Positions 26,900 through 35,790 of a stretch of DNA of 64,000 bases are shown piece by piece. Under the pieces are notes generated by a model. It worked only from the letters and a program-made list of their open reading frames with translations. It did not search any database and was not told where the DNA came from. Source of the DNA: Oscillatoria princeps RMCB-10 (GTDB lineage: Bacteria; Cyanobacteriota; Cyanobacteriia; Cyanobacteriales; Oscillatoriaceae); NCBI GenBank assembly GCA_019359235.1, contig JAHHHT010000007.1, positions 186,001 to 250,000 of the forward strand, given 5' to 3'. The position numbers and the translations under genes are program-made. The stretch's first letter is position 1. The number at the start of each line of letters is the position of its first letter.

Positions 26900-27131
26900 A
26901 TAGCAGGCATTTAATTTGCTAATCTAAAATCATATCCCCCCCTGTTTTGCCGGAGGGACATGAAGCTGAATTGTCCTGTATATAGACGCATAAAGCACTC
27001 GCCCAACTTTAAACACCCCCCGCACCGCTCAATTTAAACTGCAACTTAAATGAATGACAGCTGAGCGCTTCCGGGAAGCGGCGGTGCTGGCACCGGCCAA
27101 AAGCGGGTTTAAATCCGCTTAATGACTTCCA

Positions 27132-27164
27132 GTAGGGTGCGTTCCCAAAGGGAACGCACCCTAC
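27132..27164. repeat. GTAGGGTGCGTTCCC perfect palindrome
   Basis: GTAGGGTGCGTTCCC, AAA, GGGAACGCACCCTAC: 15-bp perfect arms in a gene-free stretch (26900-27492). Most intact copy of this palindrome family here. Confidence 0.9.
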
Positions 27165-27309
27165 TTGCTGAGAACAGCCAATTTAGCAGTGCCAGCAAAC
27201 GCTGCCAAAAATCAAATGCCTGACCGGACAGCCAAGCCGGTCAATTTTAGGTTGAATTTTATCCCCCTGCTGATCTTATAGCGGTTTTCACTTGCGTGGA
27301 GTACAGTTT

Positions 27310-27389
27310 GATCCCCCCCTAGCCCCCCCTTAAAAAGGGGGGGGAACATTTTCTTGCGCCCCCCTTTTTAAGGGGGGTTTGGGGGGATC
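27310..27389. repeat. Long inverted repeat GATCCCCCC ... GGGGGGATC
   Basis: Left arm GATCCCCCCCTAGCCCCCCT then TAAAAAGGGG. Right arm CCCCTTTTTAAGGGGGGTTT then GGGGGGATC. About 80 bp overall, MITE-like in shape, between the SH3b gene and the aldo/keto reductase. No ORF inside. The rest of 26900-27492 holds no gene that I can see. Confidence 0.75.
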
Positions 27390-27492
27390 TAATATCTGTA
27401 CCTCACTCAGTTACAATCTGCTATAAATAATAAAAGTGGTGCGTGACGCACGCCCAGAAAACAAAGTTTAAAGAATTAGGGTTGTTGCAACT

Positions 27493-28425
27493 GTGGGAAC
27501 AGTCACTTTAGGAAAAACCGGCCCATCTGTAACCGCTTTGGGCATTGGCACTTGGGCGTGGGGGGACAAACTCTTCTGGAATTACGGCAAGGATTACGGC
27601 GAAACACAGGTGCGGGAAGCCTTTGAGGCGGCGGTGAGTGCCGGTGTCACCTTTTTCGACACCGCTGAGGTTTACGGACCCGGCGAGTCGGAGAGACTCC
27701 TCGGCAAGTTTATCAAACAAACTTCCGTGCCGGTGCGGGTGGCGACTAAATATGGCCCCTTACCCTGGCGCAACACCTGCGAGTCGGTTTCCGACGCCCT
27801 CACCGAAAGTCTCAAGCGCCTGCAACTGGATCGCGTCACCCTCTACCAAGTCCACTGGCCATTTGCCTTTTTTATGAGTCAGGAAACCCTGATGAACACT
27901 TTAGCAGATGAGGTGGGGCGGGGGAGAATTGAAGCAGTAGGTGTCAGCAACTACTCAGCCGCCCAGATGCGGGAGGCGCACCGGCTGCTGGAAAAGCGCG
28001 GCGTGCCCTTAGCGGTGAACCAGGTGCGCTACTCTCTCCTAGACCGGCAAATCGAAAGCAACGGCACCCTGCAGGCTGCCAGAGAGCTCGGCGTCACCAT
28101 CCTGGCGTACAGCCCCCTGGCGCAGGGACTGCTCACCGGCAGGTATACGCCAGACAGCCCGCCCGCCGGTCCGCGCCAGTGGGACTCGCGCTTCAGCCGC
28201 GCCGGCTTGCAGAAAATCGAGCCGGTGGTGTCGCTTCTCCGCCAGCTCGCAGAGAAATACGGGCGCACGCCGGCACAAGTCGCCCTCAACTGGCTGGCGG
28301 CGCAGGAAGGGGTGATTCCCATTCCCGGCGCAAAGACAGCTAAACAAGCGCAAGAAAATGCCGGTGCTTTAGGCTGGGAACTCAGCCCCCAAGAAATACT
28401 CCGTCTGGGAGAAGCCAGCCGGTAG
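27493..28425 (+). CDS. Aldo/keto reductase
   Basis: 310 aa, (beta/alpha)8 NADPH-dependent oxidoreductase. Catalytic Asp, Tyr and Lys are in place: VTFFDTAEVYGPGESERLLG and VRVATKYGP, with the substrate-side His in LYQVHWPFAF. The cofactor loop IPIPGAKTAKQAQENAGALG is conserved. GTG start at 27493 (MGTVTLGKTGPSVTALGIG); there is no upstream ATG in frame. Substrate unknown. Close to the plant/cyanobacterial AKR group that acts on reactive carbonyls or pyridoxal. Followed by two palindromes. Confidence 0.92.
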   Translation: MGTVTLGKTGPSVTALGIGTWAWGDKLFWNYGKDYGETQVREAFEAAVSAGVTFFDTAEVYGPGESERLLGKFIKQTSVPVRVATKYGPLPWRNTCESVSDALTESLKRLQLDRVTLYQVHWPFAFFMSQETLMNTLADEVGRGRIEAVGVSNYSAAQMREAHRLLEKRGVPLAVNQVRYSLLDRQIESNGTLQAARELGVTILAYSPLAQGLLTGRYTPDSPPAGPRQWDSRFSRAGLQKIEPVVSLLRQLAEKYGRTPAQVALNWLAAQEGVIPIPGAKTAKQAQENAGALGWELSPQEILRLGEASR

Positions 28426-28491
28426 CCGGTTGGGGAATCAATGTGCCGGCATAATTAACCCTAACACCCCGACAGCTAGAAACGGGCGGCT

Positions 28492-28524
28492 AGAAACCGG
28501 GTTTCTTTAAGAAACCCGGTTTCT
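28492..28524. repeat. AGAAACCGGGTTTCT palindrome
   Basis: Full copy (two 15-bp arms, TTA centre) 66 bp after the aldo/keto reductase. Confidence 0.9.
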
Positions 28525-28590
28525 GAGATTTCTCAGCTTTCTCCAAATGTGTTATATAGATATAGCAGGTTTCCTATTAGTGAGGGACTG

Positions 28591-28623
28591 AGAAACCCGG
28601 TTTCTTTAAGAAACCGGGTTTCT
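28591..28623. repeat. AGAAACCCGGTTTCT palindrome (reverse orientation)
   Basis: Second full copy, 66 bp from the previous one and with arms swapped. Together they form a larger symmetric structure upstream of the ICMT gene. Confidence 0.9.
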
Positions 28624-28679
28624 GGGGCGTACTGCATGCAAGGGAAAACTGCTATAATATTGCAGCCAATAAAACGAGA

Positions 28680-29198
28680 ATGAAAATTTTCACAGATTGG
28701 GGGTTCAGCCGCGAAGGGTGGCGCAATAACCGGCGCGGCGAATACTGGGTGGTGTTCCAGGGTGCCGTGCTGTTGGGCTTTGTCTTGCTGCCGGTGTGCC
28801 GGCCCGCCCAATTAAGTCTTGACATTGACTCCAAATTGTGGTATATAATCTGGGGGGCGACCGCACTCTTGGGGCTGGGGGCGCTGACACTCATCGGTAA
28901 AGGATTGCTGGATTTAGGAAGTAACCTGACACCCTTACCCCACCCCAAGGAAGATGGCAAACTCGTTCAAACCGGCACCTACAGCGTCGTGCGCCACCCG
29001 CTGTACAGCGGCATAATTTTGGCCGCGCTCAGTTGGGCAATCTTTCAGCTCAGCTTATCCCACCTGACAGCAGCAGTTCTGATGTTTGCCTTTCTTGACG
29101 CCAAGGCGAGACGCGAAGAAACTTGGCTAACCGAGAAATACCCAGAATATTCCGACTATCAGAACCGGGTTAAAAAGCTGATTCCTTGGGTGTACTGA
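28680..29198 (+). CDS. Isoprenylcysteine methyltransferase (ICMT)-family membrane protein
   Basis: 172 aa, four or so membrane spans (YWVVFQGAVLLGFVLLPVC, LWYIIWGATALLGLGALTLI, SGIILAALSWAIFQLSLSHL). The family signature follows a PLPHPKEDGKLVQTGTYSVV segment: RHPLYSGIIL, then REETWLTEKYPEYSDYQNRV near the end. In bacteria such proteins are SAM-dependent methyltransferases or NnrU-like proteins of unclear substrate. Confidence 0.85.
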   Translation: MKIFTDWGFSREGWRNNRRGEYWVVFQGAVLLGFVLLPVCRPAQLSLDIDSKLWYIIWGATALLGLGALTLIGKGLLDLGSNLTPLPHPKEDGKLVQTGTYSVVRHPLYSGIILAALSWAIFQLSLSHLTAAVLMFAFLDAKARREETWLTEKYPEYSDYQNRVKKLIPWVY

Positions 29199-29370
29199 AA
29201 GCCGGTTGGTAAACGGTAGGGGCGGGGCAAGCCCGAAATCCCCGCCACACAAGGAAAAAACTGTTAAACCCGCCCCCACCCAATAGAAACCCCCCTCTTT
29301 TCTTCCTTGGCGCTATTGGCGTCTTGGCGGTTAAAATAAAAAAACAGACAACCCCTCCCAACCCCCTGCC

Positions 29371-30333
29371 ATGAAAGGACTCTGGCTAGAAAACAGCCAA
29401 CTGCAACTGCGCACCGGCATCCCCACACCCGTTCCCCCACCCGGCGAAGCGCTCGTGCGAGTCTTGCGTGCCGGCATCTGCAACACCGACCTAGAACTGA
29501 TCAGAGGATACTACCCCTACACCGGCATCCTCGGACACGAATTTGTCGGCGTCGTCGAAAGCGGACCCGAACACCTGCTCAACCGGCGCGTCGTCGGAGA
29601 AATCAACGCCGCCTGCGGCGAGTGCCGGTTTTGCCGCACCGGCATCCCGACACACTGCCTCAACCGCACCGTACTCGGCATCGTCAACCGGCATGGCGCG
29701 TTCGCCGAATATCTCACCCTGCCCGCCCAAAACCTGCATCCCGTGCCAGACAACGTACATACAGACGCCGCCACCTTCACCGAACCCATTGCTGCAGCGC
29801 TGGAAATCGCGCAGCAGGTGCCGGTGCTTCCTGCTCACAGAGCACTCGTAGTTGGGGACGGCAAACTGGGGCAGCTCGTCGCCCAAACCCTAGCGCTAAC
29901 CGGCTGCGACTTGCTGGCGATCGGGCGTCACCGCGACAAACTCGCCAACCTGGAAGCGCTCGGCATCAAAACCGGCTTTGCAGACTCCGTACAGGACAGA
30001 GCATTCGACATCTCAGTCGAATGCACCGGCAACCCAGAAGGCTTTGCGATCGCCCGCCGCGCCTTGCGATCGCGCGGCACCCTCGTCCTCAAAAGCACCT
30101 ACAAAGGCAACCTCACCTTCGACGCCTCCTCCCTCGTCGTAGACGAAATCACCTTAATTGGCTCCCGCTGCGGCCCCTTTCCCGCCGCCCTCCAGCTCCT
30201 AGCACAAAACAAGATAAATGTCAACCTCCTAATTCACGCCCTCTACCCCCTGAGTGAGGGGCTGGAAGCCTTTGAGCGCGCCCAGCGCCCCGGCGTCTTG
30301 AAAGTTTTACTTGCAATGGACGCCACCGAGTGA
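29371..30333 (+). CDS. Zinc-dependent alcohol dehydrogenase-like protein (MDR)
   Basis: 320 aa. N-terminal GroES-like domain with catalytic zinc ligands (RAGICNTDLELIRGYYPYTG, then GHEFVGVVE) and a structural zinc lobe (AACGECRFCRTGIPTHC). The Rossmann domain reads ALVVGDGKLGQLVAQTLALT, and FDISVECTGNPEGFAIARRA is conserved. Resembles sorbitol/threonine dehydrogenase-type MDR proteins (E in FTEPIAAALE). Substrate unknown. The NAD motif is GDGKLG rather than GxGxxG, seen in this subgroup. Stands alone between repeats. Confidence 0.9.
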   Translation: MKGLWLENSQLQLRTGIPTPVPPPGEALVRVLRAGICNTDLELIRGYYPYTGILGHEFVGVVESGPEHLLNRRVVGEINAACGECRFCRTGIPTHCLNRTVLGIVNRHGAFAEYLTLPAQNLHPVPDNVHTDAATFTEPIAAALEIAQQVPVLPAHRALVVGDGKLGQLVAQTLALTGCDLLAIGRHRDKLANLEALGIKTGFADSVQDRAFDISVECTGNPEGFAIARRALRSRGTLVLKSTYKGNLTFDASSLVVDEITLIGSRCGPFPAALQLLAQNKINVNLLIHALYPLSEGLEAFERAQRPGVLKVLLAMDATE

Positions 30334-30340
30334 TAGATTC

Positions 30341-30406
30341 AGAAACCGGGTTTCCAGACAGGTGAAAACAGGTAAAATAGGCAACAGAACAAGAAACCCG
30401 GTTTCT
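30341..30406. repeat. Split AGAAACCGGGTTTC repeat pair
   Basis: AGAAACCGGGTTTC 8 bp after the dehydrogenase stop and AGAAACCCGGTTTCT at 30392, facing the 3' end of the next minus-strand gene. Could form a bidirectional terminator. Confidence 0.8.
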
Positions 30407-30421
30407 GGGCAGTCTTGACCT

Positions 30422-30703
30422 TTAGGCAATTTTATTGTTGTGCCGGTGGTCCGAACAGCCGATTGCCTCCTCAGTCAGGGCAATCGTGGGGCGCACTGGG
30501 CATTTGAGCCGGTAGTCGCCGGTGAAAAAGGCGCAATTAGCGCAGGGGATTTGGTGCATCCGCTTGCTGCGGGCCACACTAGCGGCAACTGCAGACCAGA
30601 GGTTTGAAGCCAGCATAAGCACTAATACCCAGGCACACACACAGCAAACCGGCACCAAAAACGGCTGGACAGCGCGAATCAGAGGATATAGTAATTGAAA
30701 CAT
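30422..30703 (-). CDS. Small membrane protein with Cys cluster
   Basis: 93 aa. N-terminal hydrophobic span (VQPFLVPVCCVCAWVLVLML), then a basic stretch and a conserved-looking Cys motif: CANCAFFTGDYRLKCPVRPT, then ALTEEAIGCSDHR. Spacing CxxC...C...C could hold a metal or Fe-S centre. I recall such proteins in cyanobacteria but know no function. Confidence 0.72.
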   Translation of the reverse strand: MFQLLYPLIRAVQPFLVPVCCVCAWVLVLMLASNLWSAVAASVARSKRMHQIPCANCAFFTGDYRLKCPVRPTIALTEEAIGCSDHRHNNKIA

Positions 30704-31116
30704 GACAGGTCGTTTCAGACAGTAAAAAAATATAGCGGTTCTCAGTTGGATGAACTACGGCCTGTTCCCCGGTTTCTTAAAGAAACCGGGGTTCTCAGTA
30801 CCTCACAAAGGATGAGAAACGCTATATTAATAATATTAATAGCAGAAAATACTGGGGGCGGGTTTATAAATATCTCCTGTCTCCCGCAGACATCGTGGAC
30901 AAACCCGCCCCTACTAATGCTGAGCCCGGCGCAGCCAGCCAGGGGACAGCCATCCCCCCTGCGGCGCTCGCCTCCCGGCCCCTGCCCCCGCCCCCGAACA
31001 GGGCCCGAACACCATGAAAAAAAAATAACTAAAATCCGACCGGAAAACCGGAGTAATGTGGCATCATGTCATAGCAGACCCGAAAACTTTGTAATTTAGA
31101 CTCCAGGAACTCGGCT
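30704..31116. other. Gene-free interval with two inverted repeats
   Basis: Contains CCCCGGTTTCTT-AAGAAACCGGGG (30764-30796) and GGGGGCGGGTTTATAAAT ... GACAAACCCGCCCCTAC (about 30851-30914). No gene seen. Promoter of the peroxiredoxin gene should lie near its 3' end. Confidence 0.55.
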
Positions 31117-31755
31117 ATGGCCATCCGATTAGGTGACACTGTGCCCAACTTCACCCAAGCCTCCTCGCAAGGCGATATTAACTTTTATGAGTGGGCTGGC
31201 GACAGCTGGGTGGTGCTGTTCTCCCACCCCAAAGACTACACTCCCGTTTGCACCACCGAACTCGGCGAAGTCGCTCGCCTCCAGCCCGAATTCAACAAGC
31301 GCAACGTCAAGACACTCGCCCTCAGCGTCGATGACACTGAGTCGCACCTCGGCTGGATCAAAGATATTGAGGAAACCCAGAAACTCACCCTCAACTACCC
31401 CATCCTGGCGGACGGGGACCGGAAAGTCTCCGACCTCTACGACATGATCCACCCCAACTCCCTGCTGAACTTGACCGTCCGCACCGTTTTCATCATCGAC
31501 CCCAACAAGAAGCTGCGCCTGACGCTCACCTACCCCGCCAGCACCGGTCGCAACTTTGATGAAATCCTGCGCGTGATTAATTCCCTGCAGCTCACCGACA
31601 AATACAGCGTCGCCACCCCAGCCAACTGGAAAGACGGTCAGGACTGCGTGATTGTCCCATCTATCAAAGACCCAAAAGAGTTGCAGGAGAAATTCCCCAA
31701 GGGTTACATCCAAGTCAAACCCTACCTGCGGCTCACTCCCCAGCCTAACAAGTAA
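31117..31755 (+). CDS. 1-Cys peroxiredoxin (Prx6 type)
   Basis: 212 aa. Peroxidatic Cys in FSHPKDYTPVCTTELGEVAR (PVCTTE). The C-terminal extension of the Prx6 group is present (NWKDGQDCVIVPSIKDPKEL, KGYIQVKPYLRLT). It reduces peroxides in the cytosol. The second Cys (DGQDC) is in the position of Prx6-specific residues, not a classical resolving Cys. Confidence 0.94.
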   Translation: MAIRLGDTVPNFTQASSQGDINFYEWAGDSWVVLFSHPKDYTPVCTTELGEVARLQPEFNKRNVKTLALSVDDTESHLGWIKDIEETQKLTLNYPILADGDRKVSDLYDMIHPNSLLNLTVRTVFIIDPNKKLRLTLTYPASTGRNFDEILRVINSLQLTDKYSVATPANWKDGQDCVIVPSIKDPKELQEKFPKGYIQVKPYLRLTPQPNK

Positions 31756-31765
31756 AAAACTGCAC

Positions 31766-31784
31766 GGGTGCCTTACCGGCACCC
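31766..31784 (+). terminator. Hairpin after peroxiredoxin gene
   Basis: GGGTGCC-TTACC-GGCACCC, perfect 7-bp stem 11 nt after the stop. No T-run follows. Confidence 0.35.
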
Positions 31785-31826
31785 CGCAATTTAAAATGGA
31801 TGAAAATCGAGTAAAGGGCGGCGAAA

Positions 31827-33200
31827 ATGGGACAGCCAACAGATACTGTCAAATACATCCTTCCAGAAGACAAAATACCGGCAGCGTGGTACAATATTCA
31901 AGCGGATCTGCCGGCACCGGTGCCGCCGGTACTGCACCCGGGAACAGGTCAGCCCATTACACCGGCTGATTTAGCGCCCCTGTTCCCCGCCGCCATCATT
32001 GAGCAAGAAGTCAGCCAGGAACGCTGGATAGAAATTCCCTCCCCGGTGCGCTCCATTTACCGGCAGTGGCGACCGGCACCGCTATACCGCGCTCGCCGGC
32101 TGGAAAAAGCCCTCGACACCCCAGCCAAAATCTATTACAAATACGAAGGCGTCAGCCCAGCCGGCAGCCACAAACCCAACACTGCCGTCCCTCAAGCCTA
32201 TTACAGCGCCATCGAAGGAGTCAAGCGCCTGACCACCGAAACCGGTGCCGGTCAGTGGGGGTCCTCTCTCGCCTTTGCCGGCGCACTGTTCAATTTAGAA
32301 ATCCACGTCTACATGGTCAAGGTAAGCTACCAGCAAAAGCCTTACCGCCGCGCTCTCATGGAAGCTTATGGAGCGCGAGTCGTAGCCAGTCCGAGCGGCG
32401 AAACAAATGCCGGTCGCGAGATTCTCAAACAGCATCCTGACAGCACCGGCAGCTTGGGAATTGCTATCAGCGAAGCAGTTGAAATTGCCGCCCAAGACGA
32501 CAGCACTAAATACGCTCTCGGCAGCGTCCTCAATCACGTTTTGCTCCACCAAACTGTCATCGGTCTGGAAAGCCTAGCCCAACTCGAACTCGCGGGAGAT
32601 TACCCCGATATTATCATCGGGTGCACCGGCGGCGGCAGCAACTTTGCCGGGATTGCTTTTCCTTTCATGGGCGCTCAACTGCGGGGCGAGACGCCGCCGG
32701 TGCGATTTGTCGCAGTGGAGCCCGCCGCTTGCCCAACCCTGACCAAAGGCAAATACGCCTACGACTATGGCGACACAGCACATTTAACGCCACTTGTCAA
32801 GATGCACACCCTGGGCAGTTCTTTCGTCCCGCAAGGCATTCATGCCGGCGGACTGCGCTACCACGGGATGGCACCGCTGCTCAGCCACATTGTTGAGCTA
32901 GGCTTGATAGAGCCGAGAGCGCACACGCAGCTGGACTGTTTCGCAGCCGGTGTGGCCTTTGCCCGCACAGAAGGGATAATGCCTGCACCGGAAGCCAACC
33001 ACGCGGTCAAAGCCGCCATCGATGAGGCGCTGCGCTGCAAGGAAGAAGGCACCAGCAAGACTGTACTGTTCAATTTGTGCGGTCACGGTCACTTCGACAT
33101 GCAAGCGTATATCGACTATCAGGCGGGGAAGTTGCGCGATACTGAATACAGCGCTGAAGAAGTGGCGATGGCGCTGGCGGGTTTGCCGGCAGTGGGGTGA
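31827..33200 (+). CDS. TrpB-like PLP enzyme (TrpB2 group)
   Basis: 457 aa. PLP Lys in [20 protein letters not shown]. Phosphate-binding glycine loop [20 protein letters not shown]. TrpB2-type start ([38 protein letters not shown]). TrpB2 proteins make tryptophan from indole and serine without a partner alpha subunit, or act on serine or related amino acids; the in-vivo role varies. Cysteine synthase follows 78 bp downstream, so two PLP enzymes using serine-derived chemistry are adjacent. Confidence 0.93.
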   Translation: MGQPTDTVKYILPEDKIPAAWYNIQADLPAPVPPVLHPGTGQPITPADLAPLFPAAIIEQEVSQERWIEIPSPVRSIYRQWRPAPLYRARRLEKALDTPAKIYYKYEGVSPAGSHKPNTAVPQAYYSAIEGVKRLTTETGAGQWGSSLAFAGALFNLEIHVYMVKVSYQQKPYRRALMEAYGARVVASPSGETNAGREILKQHPDSTGSLGIAISEAVEIAAQDDSTKYALGSVLNHVLLHQTVIGLESLAQLELAGDYPDIIIGCTGGGSNFAGIAFPFMGAQLRGETPPVRFVAVEPAACPTLTKGKYAYDYGDTAHLTPLVKMHTLGSSFVPQGIHAGGLRYHGMAPLLSHIVELGLIEPRAHTQLDCFAAGVAFARTEGIMPAPEANHAVKAAIDEALRCKEEGTSKTVLFNLCGHGHFDMQAYIDYQAGKLRDTEYSAEEVAMALAGLPAVG

Positions 33201-33278
33201 TCTTGCGCCACCAATTCGATTGAATTGATCCCTAAAATTGCATAATCTGGTTTAGGGAGGCATTTAGGGGCTATACAA

Positions 33279-34247
33279 ATGGATATCAAAGATGGGTTTG
33301 TAGGGACTGTTGGCAACACGCCGCTGATCCGGCTAAACAGCTTCAGCGAGGAAACCGGCTGCGAAATCCTGGGTAAGGCAGAATTTCTCAATCCGGGGGG
33401 CTCCGTCAAGGATCGGGCAGCGCTGTACATTATTAAAGACGCGGAAGAGAAAGGCACGCTCAAACCGGGCGGGACTGTGGTGGAAGGAACCGCCGGCAAC
33501 ACCGGCATCGGTTTGGCGCACATCTGCAACGCCAGGGGCTACAAATGCCTGATTGTGATTCCAGACACTCAATCTCAAGAGAAAATCGACGCCCTGAGAA
33601 CCCTGGGGGCGGAAGTGCGCACAGTCCCAGCCGTGCCTTACAGAGACCCCAACAATTATGTCAAACTGTCTGGCAGACTGGCGGCTGAAATGGAGAACGC
33701 CATCTGGGCGAATCAGTTTGACAACTTGGCCAACCGGCTCGCCCATTACGAAACCACCGGTGCGGAAATTTGGGCGCAAACGGATGGCAAAGTAGACGGG
33801 TGGGTCGCCGCCACCGGCACCGGCGGCACCTATGCCGGTGTGGCCATGTTCCTGAAAGAAAAGAATCCCAACGTTAAATGCGTCGTCGCCGACCCAATGG
33901 GCAGCGGGCTTTACAGTTACGTCAAAACCGGGGAAATCAAAATAGAAGGCAATTCCATCACCGAAGGGATCGGCAACAGCCGGGTGACTGCCAATATGGA
34001 GGGGGCACCGGCGGATGACGCCATCCAGATTGACGACCGGGAACCGGTGATTTACCAGCTGCTGCGAAAAGACGGGCTGTTTATGGGCGGTTCCGTCGGG
34101 ATTAACGTCGGGGCGGCTGTGGCGCTCGCCAAACAAATGGGCCCGGGTCACACGATCGTCACTGTCCTCTGCGATGGCGGCGCACGCTACCAGTCCCGCC
34201 TGTACAGCCGGGAGTGGCTGGCGGCTAAGGGGCTCCTGCTCGAATAG
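33279..34247 (+). CDS. cysK: Cysteine synthase (O-acetylserine sulfhydrylase)
   Basis: 322 aa. PLP Lys in EFLNPGGSVKDRAALYIIKD. Asn loop EGTAGNTGIGLAHICNARGY. Phosphate loop VAATGTGGTYAGVAMFL. The TAGNTG loop and the long KLSGRLAAEMENAIWANQFD segment place it with the cyanobacterial/fungal CysK-like branch rather than E. coli CysK, so a related beta-replacement role is possible. GGGAGGCATTTAGGGG upstream gives a plausible ribosome site. Confidence 0.92.
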   Translation: MDIKDGFVGTVGNTPLIRLNSFSEETGCEILGKAEFLNPGGSVKDRAALYIIKDAEEKGTLKPGGTVVEGTAGNTGIGLAHICNARGYKCLIVIPDTQSQEKIDALRTLGAEVRTVPAVPYRDPNNYVKLSGRLAAEMENAIWANQFDNLANRLAHYETTGAEIWAQTDGKVDGWVAATGTGGTYAGVAMFLKEKNPNVKCVVADPMGSGLYSYVKTGEIKIEGNSITEGIGNSRVTANMEGAPADDAIQIDDREPVIYQLLRKDGLFMGGSVGINVGAAVALAKQMGPGHTIVTVLCDGGARYQSRLYSREWLAAKGLLLE

Positions 34248-34436
34248 GGCAATTTATTCCTGCCAAAACCCGAAGAGACTTCCTTAAGCAATCAACCGGA
34301 AGTTTTCTCATAATTAATACTATAAAAGCTGGCGAGTAAGCCTTACAAGTTAAGCAATGGGATTATTTACGACTGATTAGTTAGCGATATTACTCTTCGG
34401 GATCAACCATTTCCATCTCAAATTTAAAACACCATC

Positions 34437-35276
34437 ATGGCAAAAACAAACGTTCAGCTGCCGTACTTCGACAAGCTATTTGAGCAATTCCGCAAAGGCA
34501 ACCCAGACGCGCTGCTAGCATTTGGGCGACACGCACACTGGGGCTACTGGGACTACCCGGCGGTGGCGGATGGGACTGTGGCGGACTTTGCGGAGGCGGC
34601 GGAGAGATTGTGCCGGCGGGTGTGCGATGCCGGTGGTGCCGGAGATGGACAGCGCATCCTGGACTGCGGGTGCGGTTTCGGGGGGACAATTGCCAGCCTG
34701 AACGAGCGTTTTTCCAACGTGGAACTCGTCGGGGTGAATATTGACCCGCGCCAGCTCGCAAGAGCCAGAGAGCAAGTCAAGCCGCGCACCGGCAACCAGA
34801 TAGAGTTTGTGGAAGCAGACGCCTGCCAGCTGCCTTTTGAGGACGGTTCCTTTGATGTGGTGCTGGCGGTGGAGTGTATCTTTCATTTTCCCAGCCGGGA
34901 GCGCTTTTTTCAAGCTTGCCGGCGAGTGCTGCGAAAGGGAGGGAGATTAGCCCTGTGCGACTTTGTGCCGGTGCGGGCGTTGCTGCCTTTGATTAAGTTC
35001 GGCAGCCAATTCGCCACAGCCTCCGTAGCTCGCACATACGGCTATGTGGACGGTTATTGCACGCTGGCGGACTACCGGAATCTCGGCAAAACGGCGGGAT
35101 TTGTGCCGGTGTTGGAAGAGGACATCACCGGCAATACTTTGCCCACTTACCCACTCATACGGCGACTGTACCGGGAGGCTGGAGAAATAGAGATGGACAA
35201 AGTAACGGCGGGTCAAGAGTGGATGAGCCGTTTTGGGCTGAGCCGCTATATGATTTTCTCATTTGAGGTTCCCTGA
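34437..35276 (+). CDS. Class I SAM-dependent methyltransferase
   Basis: 279 aa. Motif I RILDCGCGFGGTIASLNE, motif II VELVGVNIDPRQLARAREQV, motif post-II EFVEADACQLPFEDGSFDVV, then FHFPSRERFFQACRRVLRKG. A Methyltransf_11-type small-molecule methylase. The N-terminal FGRHAHWGYWDYP resembles natural-product and sarcosine/sterol-type methylases. It is the last gene before the tandem repeat and the NRPS locus, so it may modify the peptide product, but no sequence feature proves this. Confidence 0.87.
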   Translation: MAKTNVQLPYFDKLFEQFRKGNPDALLAFGRHAHWGYWDYPAVADGTVADFAEAAERLCRRVCDAGGAGDGQRILDCGCGFGGTIASLNERFSNVELVGVNIDPRQLARAREQVKPRTGNQIEFVEADACQLPFEDGSFDVVLAVECIFHFPSRERFFQACRRVLRKGGRLALCDFVPVRALLPLIKFGSQFATASVARTYGYVDGYCTLADYRNLGKTAGFVPVLEEDITGNTLPTYPLIRRLYREAGEIEMDKVTAGQEWMSRFGLSRYMIFSFEVP

Positions 35277-35340
35277 CGCCACTGCCGGTCATCGCCCTTA
35301 CCAGTCCTTCCTGTAGGGGCGGGTTGACTGCAAATCAAAA

Positions 35341-35789
35341 GCCACAAGGGATGTAATTCAACCGGCTATTGCCGGCGCTCACTTGACACATTGACTCCCC
35401 AATTTGTGTACCAATGGTACACAAATTCTCCAGTCGGGGCGGGCTGGCCCCAAATCTAGGCCACAAGGGATGTAATTCAACCGGCTATTGCCGGCGCTCA
35501 CTTGACACATTGACTCCCCAATTTGTGTACCAATGGTACACAAATTCTCCAGTCGGGGCGGGCTGGCCCCAAATCTAAGCCACAAGGGATGTAATTCAAC
35601 CGGCTATTGCCGGCGCTCACTTGACACATTGACTCCCCAATTTGTGTACCAATGGTACACAAATTCTCCAGTCGGGGCGGGCTAGCCCCAAATCTAGGCC
35701 ACAAGGGATGTAATTCAACCGGCTATTGCCGGCGCTCACTTGACACATTAACTCCCCAATTTGTGTACCAATGGTGCACAAATTTTTCC
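35341..35789. repeat. 119-bp tandem repeat, 3.8 copies
   Basis: Units begin GCCACAAGGGATGTAATTCA at 35341, 35460, 35579 and 35698 (exact 119-bp steps, very few differences; last copy incomplete). Each has an ACCGGCTATTGCCGGC element and a long palindrome AATTTGTGTACCA-A-TGGTACACAAATT. The copies decay towards the PPTase end. A worn leader (GTAGGGGCGGGTTGAC) precedes from ~35313. Confidence 0.95.
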
Positions 35790-35790
35790 C

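Noticed and set aside
29622-30257. 211-codon plus-strand frame inside the Zn-dehydrogenase
   Set aside because: Shifted frame of a conserved gene, Arg/Pro-rich, no motif.
33333-34151. 272-codon minus-strand frame opposite cysteine synthase
   Set aside because: Mirror of the conserved cysK reading frame.
35379-35704. Two identical 68-codon minus-strand frames
   Set aside because: They are a by-product of the 119-bp tandem repeat. The period is not a multiple of 3, and the peptide has no features.
35341-35789. CRISPR array
   Set aside because: Whole 119-bp units repeat without unique spacers, and there are no cas genes.
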